Source: Pelotomaculum sp.
GTDB taxonomy: Bacteria; Bacillota; Desulfotomaculia; Desulfotomaculales; Pelotomaculaceae
Reading direction: 5' to 3'
Length of the DNA: 8,287 nt
NCBI GenBank assembly: GCA_003489345.1
Contig: DNIT01000217.1
Location: forward strand, 1 to 8,287
Of this stretch, positions 1 to 6,842 are shown piece after piece. Position numbers and translations under genes: made by a program. Under the pieces are notes generated by a model. The model had not been told where the DNA came from and did not search any database. It saw only the letters and a program-made list of their open reading frames with translations. Within the stretch, counting starts at the first letter, position 1. Each line of letters opens with the position of its first letter.

Positions 1-69
1 GTCCGTGCGCCCCTTGAAATAGCGTTCTTCGATTTCGGTTGGGCTTAAATTCTCTTGGCAATGAGCGCG
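1..69 (-). other. possible coding fragment at the left edge, unidentified
   Basis: On the minus strand an open frame runs from just after a TGA (70-72) to the window edge, 23 codons. It includes the peptide NLSPTEIEERYFKGRTD, which has a coding-like composition (acidic helix followed by basic residues). It has no start codon, and its upstream part is transposase sequence, so if real it is an interior or 3' piece of a gene cut by the rearrangement that brought in the IS3 fragment. I do not recognise the family. A chance open frame of this length is quite possible. Confidence 0.25.
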
Positions 70-590
70 TCACTAGCAAACGATATCATTCTCAGTATAT
101 CCGCCCCTACCTGCTGCGGAATCTTGAAATCAATAAGCCGAACCAAGTCTGGGGTGTGGATATTACTTACATCCGCATGAAAAAGGGATTCATGTACATG
201 TTTGTCATTGTCGACTGGTACAGCCGCTATATCGTCGATTACAAGTTATCCAGTACATTGGATAACTCCTTTGTCCTGAGTTGCCTGAAGCGTGCCCTAA
301 GCCGCCAGAAGCCAGAGATTATCAACAGCGACCAGGGCGGACATTTTACCAATCCAGACTATATCAAGCTGCTGGAAGACAATGGAGTAAAAATCTCTAT
401 GGATGGCAAGGGGCGATGCCTGGATAATGTCAGAACAGAGCGATTCTTCCGGACCCTAAAGTATGACCGCATCTACATAAATGAATACGAAACCCCTCGG
501 GAATTGAGAATCATGTTAATTGAATATATGAAGACCTACAATACCTACCGACCTCATTCATCGCTGGGTGGTGCCTGTCCAGCAGACTAA
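39..590 (+). pseudogene. truncated IS3-family transposase (OrfB, DDE integrase core)
   Basis: This encodes the catalytic half of an IS3-family OrfB transposase, which cuts and joins insertion-sequence ends. The full RNase-H-like DDE triad is visible: D41 in WGVDITYI, D98 in NSDQGGHF and E134 in DNVRTERFF, with exactly 35 residues between D98 and E134, the DD(35)E spacing of this family. The C-terminal YRPHSSLGG motif is also present. At 183 aa it is shorter than a usual OrfB (about 270-290 aa): the N-terminal helix-turn-helix part is missing, OrfA is not seen, and the only available start is a TTG at 39 without a convincing RBS. The frame stops right after PAD, where homologues continue, and no terminal inverted repeat is visible. 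Family assignment is firm. The original left boundary is uncertain, somewhere in 39-75. Probably inactive. Confidence 0.85.
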
Positions 591-830
591 AAATTCAATA
601 TCTACCCATGAAACTGGTTCACCAGATTCATGCGGTGGTTCAGAGGTAGACGGTTTAAGTATTATGCGTTCATCATCTTGTTCGCATATGCCCCAAAGTC
701 CAATAGCGTCACGAGCTATGTAAATTGCTTCTGCGCGGTCTTTTCCCTGCGTATTAATATCAAGGTCAGGAACAGTACTGCAAGACCCATATTCGCCAGC
801 ACCATTTGGAAAGGCTGGTAGCCTGGCCAT
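558..830 (-). pseudogene. HicB-like antitoxin, 3' end lost at the IS3 junction
   Basis: The first 80 residues of this 90-residue frame resemble HicB-family antitoxins, the partially degraded RNase-H-like fold that neutralises HicA mRNA interferases. Recognisable parts are VPDLDINTQGK (20-30), the helix ARDAIGLWGICEQD (39-52) and SWVDIEF (74-80), which in relatives is followed by a D-AYRR-type tail and often a DNA-binding C-terminus. Here residues 81-90 are simply the antisense of the transposase gene, so the natural sequence ends near position 591. No HicA gene is present: upstream there are only 38 bases before the cas3 stop codon. The start is the ATG at 828-830; an AGGGG lies about 15 bases upstream, a weak RBS. 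The segment GEYGSCSTVPD is slightly longer than usual, so small indels may also have occurred. Likely a dead orphan antitoxin remnant. Confidence 0.7.
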
Positions 831-868
831 TCTTTAGCTTTACTGCCCCTAAATATATTTTGACGCTA

Positions 869-3121
869 TCACCAAAGCTCTGTCTTGTTATCTGCAGGTT
901 TTAAAATTCCGCCCAACTTTTCGTTGTATTTCAGATCACAAAAGTTGATACCTTCCCTTGGCTTTCCGTGCTCCTGGTAATACCACAGGGGTACTTTGAC
1001 TTCATACCACTTTCTCTCTCGCGGTGGCAACTGGAGCGCCTTTTCATAAAAACAATACGGAATCACTGAAATAGTATCGTAGTTCGAGCGCCTCGTTACC
1101 TCCTGCTTGTCCTCGCCAAGTCGATTGTCGAAAATAGCCATTCTTTTCCCCTGGGTTTGCCGGTAAACGTCGATTGCCTCCCGGTATGGTTCGGTGTCTT
1201 CAATTCGGTATCCTTCGTAAACCTCCTCGACGATCTCAATCAGGTCCCTTTCGCAAAGCCGTCCCTGGCGGTTTTGAAAAACCTCGTAGGAGCGCTTCAA
1301 CAAATCCCGGTCATTGAGCGGATTGTATATTTTCCCGGCTTTTTCAGAAGCCTGGTAAATGTATACCCGGCTGTCCCGCTCCGGATCGCGGTAGCGGTTT
1401 ACCCGCCCGGCCCGCTGGGCCAAGGCGTCCGGCGGCGCGCATTCGGTAAACAGCCAGTCGAAATCGATATCCAGAGATACCTCCACCACCTGCGTAGCAA
1501 TAACAAAATGGCTTTCATCCAAATTTTTTTCTATATCCTTGCGATCCTTCAGAATAAAGCGGGAGTGATAACAAGCCGGTTTTAGTTCGGCAAATTCCCG
1601 AGCCAGATTCTGGCATTTTTCAACGGTGTTCACCACCACCAGCACCCTGCGGCCGGAGGACACCGCTTTGCCGATGTCATCGGCTGCCTCCTCAATCTGC
1701 TTGTCTACCGTTTGGTAGTCGCTGCGGATAGCATGCAGAAGATTTTCTTCCCGGATCACACTCAATCCATCCAGTACGCCTGTGAACAGCTCGATCAACG
1801 CTTTGGGCATGGTGGCGCTCATCAACAAGAAACGGCTTCCCCTGGCGGCAAAATGCCGGATGCCGGCAATGATTAAACCCAGGGTCCAGCCGTCGTAAGC
1901 GTGTATTTCGTCTAAAATGATCACCGAGTTGGTGGCGTTGATTTCTTTCAACACCCAGCGCCCAGCATTAAAGCCGCAGGTCAGCCACTGATCCACGGTG
2001 GCCACCGTTACCAGCTTGAGAAATGCCTGATGGAACAGTAAACCCAGCCTGTCTTCCCAGGTATCTCCATCGTCTTCCTCCCGCTCTCCCAGCAAGAACA
2101 GGTTAGCCATGGAATGGGTGAGTCCCACGTTGTCCGTCCCGAATATTTCGCACAGGCGCTGCCAGATTTGATTGGCGGTGTTCATAGTGGGCAAAAGGTA
2201 TAGTATTTTCGCCCCATCCATATCCCCCGCATTTCTCAGAGCCCATAACAAGGAGCCTTCCGTCTTACCGCTGCCGGTGGGGGCAACAGCCAGGAGGTGG
2301 CCGGTACACCCGCCCATACGCACCTGGAAGGAACGCAAACCACGGTAAGGGATCTTCTTCGCCTGACAGCGTTTGATAAGGTCTTCTTCAAGCATGTCCG
2401 GGGATTTGTTCACCGAGTAAGTAAATCTGGTCCGGCCGGAAGCATACCAGTCAGCGTAATGCAGGATCCCTTTTAGCAGGATGTAAAGGTCCCTGGCTTT
2501 ATCGTAACCGTCCCTGTCCAACAGCTGTCCGATGCGGTTATGCTCATACCCCACCAGTCCGGCCAAACTGCTATAAGGGTTATATTTTGCCAATCCTACG
2601 TCCACGTCCGGTAAATACCAGCCCTCACGCCTAAAAATATCACCCGCCAGAGCCAGCGCTTCCTCTAAACCTCCAGCGACAAAGGACGGAGATGACAGCG
2701 CCTTACGTTCCCGCTCAAAGAAAGTCAGATCGGTGTTCAAAGGCCGGTGGTGACCGGCCACAGCCAGCGCCTCCAGCGGGATGTTCGTAATATTGCCTTC
2801 CTGACGGTTCAAACTTAACGCAGCAAAGGCGACGAAACTGAAAGACACCAGTTCGTGCCTATAATTCTTTTTATAATCAAACCTCTTTCCCTGCCGCTTT
2901 GCTGCCATCATGGTCTGAAAAGGCTCTGTCATTTTCCCCAGATCATGCAAAACTACCGTCAGCAGGGAACTCTTCAAAAAACGCTCTACGGGAAAATCAT
3001 ACCTTAGAGACAGCTTCTCAATAATCCGTCTTTTAGCGGCAATGGCCTCCTTCCAAAACCGGTAGGCCTCCTCAATGTGTTCACGGTAGGTCTGGCCTGG
3101 TTTGGCAAGATAACTACTCAT
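869..3121 (-). CDS. cas3: CRISPR-associated helicase-nuclease Cas3 (HD + DExH), type I
   Basis: Cas3 is recruited by a target-bound Cascade complex; its helicase unwinds and its HD nuclease degrades the DNA. The 750-aa protein is full length with both domains fused. HD nuclease: H15, H59-D60 in LHDLGK, H89, H124-H125 in AGHHRP and D224 in HYADW. Helicase: Walker A APTGSGKT (280-287), DEIH (404-407), SAT (435-437), and motif VI QRAGRVNR (569-576). I see no missing catalytic residue, so nuclease activity is plausible. The ATG overlaps the cas5 stop codon as ATGA (3118-3121), implying translational coupling within one operon. It is the last gene of the operon. Beyond it lie a broken hicB and an IS3 remnant rather than the cas4-cas1-cas2 set that commonly follows cas3 in I-B loci. 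Confidence 0.95.
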   Translation of the reverse strand: MSSYLAKPGQTYREHIEEAYRFWKEAIAAKRRIIEKLSLRYDFPVERFLKSSLLTVVLHDLGKMTEPFQTMMAAKRQGKRFDYKKNYRHELVSFSFVAFAALSLNRQEGNITNIPLEALAVAGHHRPLNTDLTFFERERKALSSPSFVAGGLEEALALAGDIFRREGWYLPDVDVGLAKYNPYSSLAGLVGYEHNRIGQLLDRDGYDKARDLYILLKGILHYADWYASGRTRFTYSVNKSPDMLEEDLIKRCQAKKIPYRGLRSFQVRMGGCTGHLLAVAPTGSGKTEGSLLWALRNAGDMDGAKILYLLPTMNTANQIWQRLCEIFGTDNVGLTHSMANLFLLGEREEDDGDTWEDRLGLLFHQAFLKLVTVATVDQWLTCGFNAGRWVLKEINATNSVIILDEIHAYDGWTLGLIIAGIRHFAARGSRFLLMSATMPKALIELFTGVLDGLSVIREENLLHAIRSDYQTVDKQIEEAADDIGKAVSSGRRVLVVVNTVEKCQNLAREFAELKPACYHSRFILKDRKDIEKNLDESHFVIATQVVEVSLDIDFDWLFTECAPPDALAQRAGRVNRYRDPERDSRVYIYQASEKAGKIYNPLNDRDLLKRSYEVFQNRQGRLCERDLIEIVEEVYEGYRIEDTEPYREAIDVYRQTQGKRMAIFDNRLGEDKQEVTRRSNYDTISVIPYCFYEKALQLPPRERKWYEVKVPLWYYQEHGKPREGINFCDLKYNEKLGGILKPADNKTELW

Positions 3122-3822
3122 AGCAACGGCAACACCTTCCCGCCGGAGGTAATGGCCAGAAGAGGCTCGGTCAAAATGACCAGCGTGTCGACAAAGGTAT
3201 AATGAGCCCTCTCGTTAACCCGCCGCTCCTCACCGGCAAAATTAAAGGACACCGGCAATAGGAAAACCCGGGGGGCGCGGACGGGCCTGGCCACGGGTAT
3301 GTTTTCCGGCTTGATTGCGGACTGGTAATTGTTGCTGTGATCCCCCGGCAGGACGGTGTTTTCGAAATGTCGCCGGGGCTCCCCGGCGTTTTCCATAATG
3401 TCTCCTACCCGGCGCAGCTTGAGCAGATCGTCGCTGGTTCCGGCAGACAGAGCGTAAACCGGGGCCAGAAAGGCTTCTCTTAAAGCATCCACTCTTTTTC
3501 TGTCCCGGTGGGCATAAACAATATGGAGTTCCAGGCTGAAAAGAATTTCCCGGGTGAGGACAGCGGAGATAACCTCTCCGGATTTGATCTTCCGGTATTT
3601 CCACAAGTCACCGGCCTCGCCGCCATGCCTGCCCCAGACAGCGCATAACAGGCCTTCCTCCCTTGTTGCCATAGCCTGTTCAAAGGTTAAACCCATAGCT
3701 GCACCGGCCATCCCCACCAAGGCGGTGATCGGCGGCAGGGGCAAAGTCTGCTGGAAGGTATGGGCTTCCGGCAGGCGATAAGAAGCGGTGGGCGCAAAAG
3801 CTTCCACATCGAAGTAATACAT
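3118..3822 (-). CDS. cas5: type I-B Cas5, Cascade subunit binding the crRNA 5' handle
   Basis: Cas5 caps the crRNA 5' tag and joins Cas8 to the Cas7 backbone. This 234-aa protein begins MYYFDVEAFAPTASYR and carries the glycine-rich segment ITALVGMAGAAMG near its N-terminus, typical of Cas5t/Cas5b-type RAMP proteins; its length is normal. I chose the ATG at 3820-3822 rather than the GTG nine bases upstream, because that GTG sits inside AGGTGA (3828-3833), a good Shine-Dalgarno five bases before the ATG. It starts 16 bases after the cas7 stop codon and ends overlapping the cas3 start by four bases. Unlike some I-C Cas5 proteins it probably does not process crRNA, so a Cas6 is expected elsewhere. 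Family assignment rests on sequence resemblance and operon position. Confidence 0.88.
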   Translation of the reverse strand: MYYFDVEAFAPTASYRLPEAHTFQQTLPLPPITALVGMAGAAMGLTFEQAMATREEGLLCAVWGRHGGEAGDLWKYRKIKSGEVISAVLTREILFSLELHIVYAHRDRKRVDALREAFLAPVYALSAGTSDDLLKLRRVGDIMENAGEPRRHFENTVLPGDHSNNYQSAIKPENIPVARPVRAPRVFLLPVSFNFAGEERRVNERAHYTFVDTLVILTEPLLAITSGGKVLPLL

Positions 3823-3827
3823 CCGAT

Positions 3828-3833
3828 TCACCT
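3828..3833 (-). promoter_or_regulatory. Shine-Dalgarno that sets the cas5 start
   Basis: The minus strand reads AGGTGA five bases before the ATG at 3820-3822. It matches the anti-SD core and contains the competing upstream GTG, which argues against that GTG as the start. Confidence 0.65.
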
Positions 3834-3838
3834 AAATT

Positions 3839-4723
3839 CTATTGGTAGTGTCTTTCTATCCAGCTTTCCATGGTAGTAAAGGCATCCCCCAGAGCAAGGG
3901 TATCCTCCGGCAACACTTTAAACAGCTCTTTGCGGCCACCGTAAACCAGCGCGATGATCTCGTTTTTATAGTCATTGACTGTCTCCGCCAAAATCCCCGG
4001 GTGAACACCATCATTGACGGGCAGCACCGATTCCAGAAAGACAGGATTCTTCACTTTCAAAAGAGCCGCGGCAATAAATTTGGGGGATATGTCAGCTAGA
4101 AACCGGGTCTGGCGCCCGGAAGACCACAGGTTTTTCAACGCCGCCAACAGAGCTTTCACTCTCTTCGCCCTTTCTTCTGCAACCAGGGGCTGCGTAAACC
4201 CTTCACCGGCACCCACTCTGTCCAGTTCGATTAAGACAGTTCCCCGGTACAATCCGGAGTGTATTTCTGTTTCAAAAATGTTTGGCGTGCCCCCGGCAGC
4301 CACGCTCATGTAATTTGTCCCGAAATCGAGGTCGCCCAGATAACGTTCCAGGGAAACCAGCGGCGACACCCGTACCGGAGAAGTACGCTTGGTGGCAGAC
4401 CCTTTCTGGTTGTCCGTACCTTTTTCCGTTCCCATGAAACCAAACAGATCATCATCTATATATTTGTCCGGCAGTTGCCGGGTTGTGGCCGCTCCCTTAG
4501 CAATGTTGGCTGCCACCCCTTCGGAGAGTTCCCAGCCCAGGTTGGCCAATTGGTCCCGTAAGGCCCGCCGCACCCACTGAGCAGAACCGTATGGATACTG
4601 TTCCGTACCCCGGGTAAATTTTTTGATGCTGGAAATGTTATCTGCTTCTTTGTCCGATCCATTCAAGCTGGCCAAAGAGGTCTGGACCAGATAGGTAATA
4701 GTCAGCGCCTTTGCCTCTTTCAT
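3839..4723 (-). CDS. cas7: type I-B Cas7 (Cst2/DevR family), Cascade backbone
   Basis: Cas7 polymerises along the crRNA spacer, one subunit per six guide nucleotides, and forms the Cascade backbone. The 294-aa product starts MKEAKALTITYLVQTSLASLNGSDKE, a start characteristic of Cst2/DevR RAMP proteins (strand followed by a serine/asparagine-rich RNA-binding turn). It has the usual SIKKFTRG and PYGSAQWVRRALRDQL segments and normal length for the family. The ATG lies five bases after the cas8 stop; its RBS-like AAGGGGGT is embedded in the last codons of cas8, so the two are translationally linked. In the current nomenclature this marks the Tneap-like branch of subtype I-B together with the Cst1-type Cas8. 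Nothing looks disrupted. Confidence 0.9.
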   Translation of the reverse strand: MKEAKALTITYLVQTSLASLNGSDKEADNISSIKKFTRGTEQYPYGSAQWVRRALRDQLANLGWELSEGVAANIAKGAATTRQLPDKYIDDDLFGFMGTEKGTDNQKGSATKRTSPVRVSPLVSLERYLGDLDFGTNYMSVAAGGTPNIFETEIHSGLYRGTVLIELDRVGAGEGFTQPLVAEERAKRVKALLAALKNLWSSGRQTRFLADISPKFIAAALLKVKNPVFLESVLPVNDGVHPGILAETVNDYKNEIIALVYGGRKELFKVLPEDTLALGDAFTTMESWIERHYQ

Positions 4724-4728
4724 ATTAG

Positions 4729-6456
4729 CTAGTTACCCCCTTGCTTCTTTGACTCATTCATGGCCGCATTGTAGCTATTTAGCGCAGCAATCATGCAGAA
4801 CTGCTTGAACTCATCGAAATTTTGATCGGTCAATCTTCCTTCGTACAGATCCGCCGGCACCACGAACTCACTACCCAGCTTGAATTGCAGGCGATTGATC
4901 TGCTCCAGGAAGTCCACTTTCTTCCTGACCTTGCGCAGGGCGAAGAGGTCTCCTTTCTTACCGCCCTCGCTCCTGGCCACCGCCGTACCCACACGCCTAC
5001 CCAGGGCTACCGCCGTGTCCTGTTCTTCTTTGGTCATGCTATCACCCTTTCGTATTTCTTCCTCATAGATCAATAAAAAATCAACGATTGGTTTAATGTA
5101 GTTTTTCTCCGCCCGGTAAACAAAGCTTTCCACCAGGTCCAAAATGGTTCTTTTCTTTAAAATCCTTTCACAAATGCGGTTGCGCACCAGCGTGGTATTT
5201 TCATTTTTCTGATTAAAATCCACCAACAGGCGCAGGAATTCCTTCACATCAACTCCGCCTTGCTCCAACCTGTGCAATAGGCGGTAAAAATAGTCCGTTT
5301 CACGAAAAGGCCACAGGGTCTTAACCGAAAAGGTGTTGCCCTCCTTCCTGGCATGCATGACAAAAAACTCCAGGACAGCCTTATCAATGATTAAAGCATA
5401 GAACCTGTCCCAGTCCAGGACCACTGGTTCTTCATTGCCTCTTTCTTTTTTGACAACTTTTTGATAAAGGGTATAGAGAAAGGCGAAAGTGATTTCAAAA
5501 CTGTGATGAAAGTAGCCGCCGATACCGTGGTCGAAGTTGTAAAAATAGTTGGGGTCTTTGGTTTCGGCTTCATGGAGCGGTGCGTAGACATTCAGCATTT
5601 TTTCCAGTGAAGAAGCGTAAGGGAAAAAGGTAAAAATGTTGTCCCCATTGGTGTAGTAAAAGCCATTGGCCGGTACAAACTTGCCTATAAAAGAGCATTT
5701 CCAGCATACTTTTTCCGGATTCTGAGCCATGGAGTTAAAGGAGAGAACGCCGGATGTGCCAGTGATGAGGGGGAAAGTGGTCTGGCTGGCTTCCTCCAGG
5801 ACATCGGAAGGTTGGCCGCACAAATAGCAGTGCCCACTGGTCTTTTTCACTTCCGAGTCAGCCTTAATTTTCACTTTAGGCCTTACGGCATAGGGGCCGT
5901 CAACCAGCAGGCCAGACGTAGTCACATCCAACCCGTTTTTATTCAAAAATTCGTCCATGTTTTCTTGCAGATGGGCATGGGAATCCGGCAGCCGGACCAC
6001 CGTACGCTTCATCTTTTTCCCCTGGTATTCGATCTCCACTTTCTTATCACTTTTGGAGGCCCATTTTATGTAGGAGCCTGTGGGCCGGGGCGCCTTGTTG
6101 TAGATGATCTCAGCGATACCACAAGATTTTTTTTTGGCAAAGCTAAAAAAACGGTTCTGCTTGCTGTCGTAATAGAAGTTATACGCCCCTATATCATCCA
6201 ACTGTTTTTTTGTGGAGATATCGTAGTAGTGCCCCACCAGGTAGTTGTAGGCTTTTTCCAGCGCCTCCTGGACGGAGGCCGCAGCTCCCTCCAGCACGAT
6301 TTCCTCTCCTCTATGGAAAACCGTTATATCCTTATCCACGCTATCCAGTATCTTTTTCAGCCCCACCAGGCCGGAGTCCAGCCAGAAGTGGCCGATTTTT
6401 GGGAATACTACTCTGACAGAAGTCTCTTTTTGAATCTCGGCAGACACTCGAACCAC
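4729..6456 (-). CDS. cas8b: type I-B large subunit Cas8b (Cst1, CXXC-CXXC family)
   Basis: Cas8 is the large Cascade subunit that reads the PAM and helps recruit Cas3. The 575-aa protein has the zinc-finger-like CYLC (210-213) and CWKC (251-254) pairs that define the Cst1 'CXXC-CXXC' family, and heads a cas8-cas7-cas5-cas3 operon as in Tneap-type I-B loci. The start is a GTG at 6454-6456: on the minus strand AAAAGGAG (6465-6472) lies eight bases upstream. An ATG between the two is in another frame. It is the first gene after the operon promoter (6511-6540). No cas6 precedes it, which is unusual, since cas6 often comes first in I-B operons; crRNA maturation would need a Cas6 from elsewhere. 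The N-terminal half is the expected PAM-recognition region, but I cannot name those residues. Confidence 0.88.
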   Translation of the reverse strand: MVRVSAEIQKETSVRVVFPKIGHFWLDSGLVGLKKILDSVDKDITVFHRGEEIVLEGAAASVQEALEKAYNYLVGHYYDISTKKQLDDIGAYNFYYDSKQNRFFSFAKKKSCGIAEIIYNKAPRPTGSYIKWASKSDKKVEIEYQGKKMKRTVVRLPDSHAHLQENMDEFLNKNGLDVTTSGLLVDGPYAVRPKVKIKADSEVKKTSGHCYLCGQPSDVLEEASQTTFPLITGTSGVLSFNSMAQNPEKVCWKCSFIGKFVPANGFYYTNGDNIFTFFPYASSLEKMLNVYAPLHEAETKDPNYFYNFDHGIGGYFHHSFEITFAFLYTLYQKVVKKERGNEEPVVLDWDRFYALIIDKAVLEFFVMHARKEGNTFSVKTLWPFRETDYFYRLLHRLEQGGVDVKEFLRLLVDFNQKNENTTLVRNRICERILKKRTILDLVESFVYRAEKNYIKPIVDFLLIYEEEIRKGDSMTKEEQDTAVALGRRVGTAVARSEGGKKGDLFALRKVRKKVDFLEQINRLQFKLGSEFVVPADLYEGRLTDQNFDEFKQFCMIAALNSYNAAMNESKKQGGN

Positions 6457-6464
6457 TGACTCAT

Positions 6465-6472
6465 CTCCTTTT
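6465..6472 (-). promoter_or_regulatory. Shine-Dalgarno of cas8
   Basis: The minus strand reads AAAAGGAG, eight bases before the GTG start of cas8. It supports GTG rather than a later codon as the true start. It lies immediately beside the sequence resembling mini-spacer 2 (6474-6489), so a guide or antisense RNA bound there would also mask ribosome access. Confidence 0.75.
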
Positions 6473-6473
6473 A

Positions 6474-6489
6474 GTTTGTTTTAATGAGT
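6474..6489 (+). promoter_or_regulatory. candidate target of mini-spacer 2 in the cas8 5' UTR
   Basis: The plus strand here reads GTTTGTTTTAATGAGT. Mini-spacer 2 plus the first two bases of the third repeat reads GTTTGATTTTACTGAGT. Without gaps, positions 1-5, 7-9 and 11 match and position 6 does not; allowing one gap and one mismatch, 15 bases match. The 5' flank on the plus strand is TTA (6471-6473), a possible PAM. The site lies between the predicted cas transcription start (about 6504) and the cas8 SD. A Cascade bound from this PAM would extend rightward toward the cas -10 element. The regulatory function is inferred. Confidence 0.45.
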
Positions 6490-6510
6490 ATATAATTTTT
6501 CTATAGTTAC

Positions 6511-6540
6511 AGAATAGTTTATTGTTACCATTTCTGTCAA
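6511..6540 (-). promoter_or_regulatory. sigma-70-type promoter of the cas8-cas7-cas5-cas3 operon
   Basis: On the minus strand a perfect -35 TTGACA (6535-6540) is followed after 18 bases by TATTCT (6511-6516), a 4/6 match to the -10 consensus. This places transcription start near 6504, about 48 bases before the cas8 GTG, in an AT-rich stretch. A second AT-rich box (TATATA, about 6490) could be an alternative -10 but lacks a clear -35. Confidence 0.6.
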
Positions 6541-6569
6541 GATCCTTTTAGGTTAGATAAAGCCTGTCC

Positions 6570-6598
6570 TTGAATAAAGAACAAAATTCTACTATGAT
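6570..6598 (+). promoter_or_regulatory. sigma-70-type promoter reading into the mini-CRISPR
   Basis: On the plus strand TTGAAT (6570-6575) and TATGAT (6593-6598) are separated by exactly 17 bases, a near-ideal vegetative promoter. The predicted start, around 6605, is only a few bases before the first degenerate repeat (6612). It diverges from the cas promoter, so leader-like DNA of about 150 bases serves both directions. Confidence 0.6.
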
Positions 6599-6611
6599 AA
6601 GCTATAAGAAT

Positions 6612-6733
6612 GTATCCAGTCTAGCTTCCAAGGAATTGAAATCAGCATAGCCTGCCCCGTTTTTAGTATGCCTATAAGGAATTGAAACGTTTGATTTTAC
6701 TGAGTTGTTAGTCTACCTATAAGGGCTTTAAAG
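6612..6733 (+). CRISPR. degenerate mini-CRISPR: three repeats, two ultra-short spacers
   Basis: Repeat 2 (6659-6688, 30 nt) looks intact: it begins GTTTTTAG and ends CCTATAAGGAATTGAAAC, a type I-B-like repeat with the 8-nt handle ATTGAAAC. Repeat 1 (6612-6642) keeps AAGGAATTGAAAT at its 3' end and AGTCTA in the middle, matching about 23 of 30 consensus positions with one inserted base. Repeat 3 (6704-6733) matches repeat 2 at 23 of 30 positions but has lost the handle (CTTTAAAG). The spacers are 16 nt (6643-6658, CAGCATAGCCTGCCCC) and 15 nt (6689-6703, GTTTGATTTTACTGA), less than half the usual length of about 35. Orientation by the handle is plus, divergent from the cas operon. Either a decayed array or a dedicated crRNA-like regulatory gene; the retained promoter and handle favour the latter. 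Confidence 0.75.
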
Positions 6734-6748
6734 AATTTATCCGGAGAA

Positions 6749-6767
6749 ATTGATGATGCTTATCAAT
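6749..6767. repeat. short inverted repeat downstream of the mini-CRISPR
   Basis: ATTGAT and ATCAAT form a perfect 6-bp stem with a 7-base loop, 16 bases after repeat 3. No T-tract follows on the plus strand, so it is at best a weak terminator or an RNA 3'-end stabiliser. Confidence 0.3.
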
Positions 6768-6842
6768 AAAGACCAATTAGCAAACAGAAACAAACAATGG
6801 AACTCCTTCAACACCTGAGAAATATCATCTCAAAAAAACTGG

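Noticed and set aside
630..821. 63-codon plus-strand ORF in the hicB region
   Set aside because: It is the antisense of the recognisable HicB frame and resembles no family.
1157..1585. 142-codon plus-strand ORF opposite cas3, and similar long frames opposite cas5, cas7 and cas8
   Set aside because: These are antisense shadows of strongly supported cas genes, with low-complexity translations and no RBS.
6559..6570. Similarity of the 3' part of mini-spacer 1 (TAGCCTGCCCC) to AAGCCTGTCCT in the leader
   Set aside because: The spacer's first bases, which would form the seed, do not match; it may be chance or an old duplication.
6749..6767. Inverted repeat as a true terminator of the mini-CRISPR transcript
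   Set aside because: No T-tract follows on the plus strand; kept only as a short repeat.
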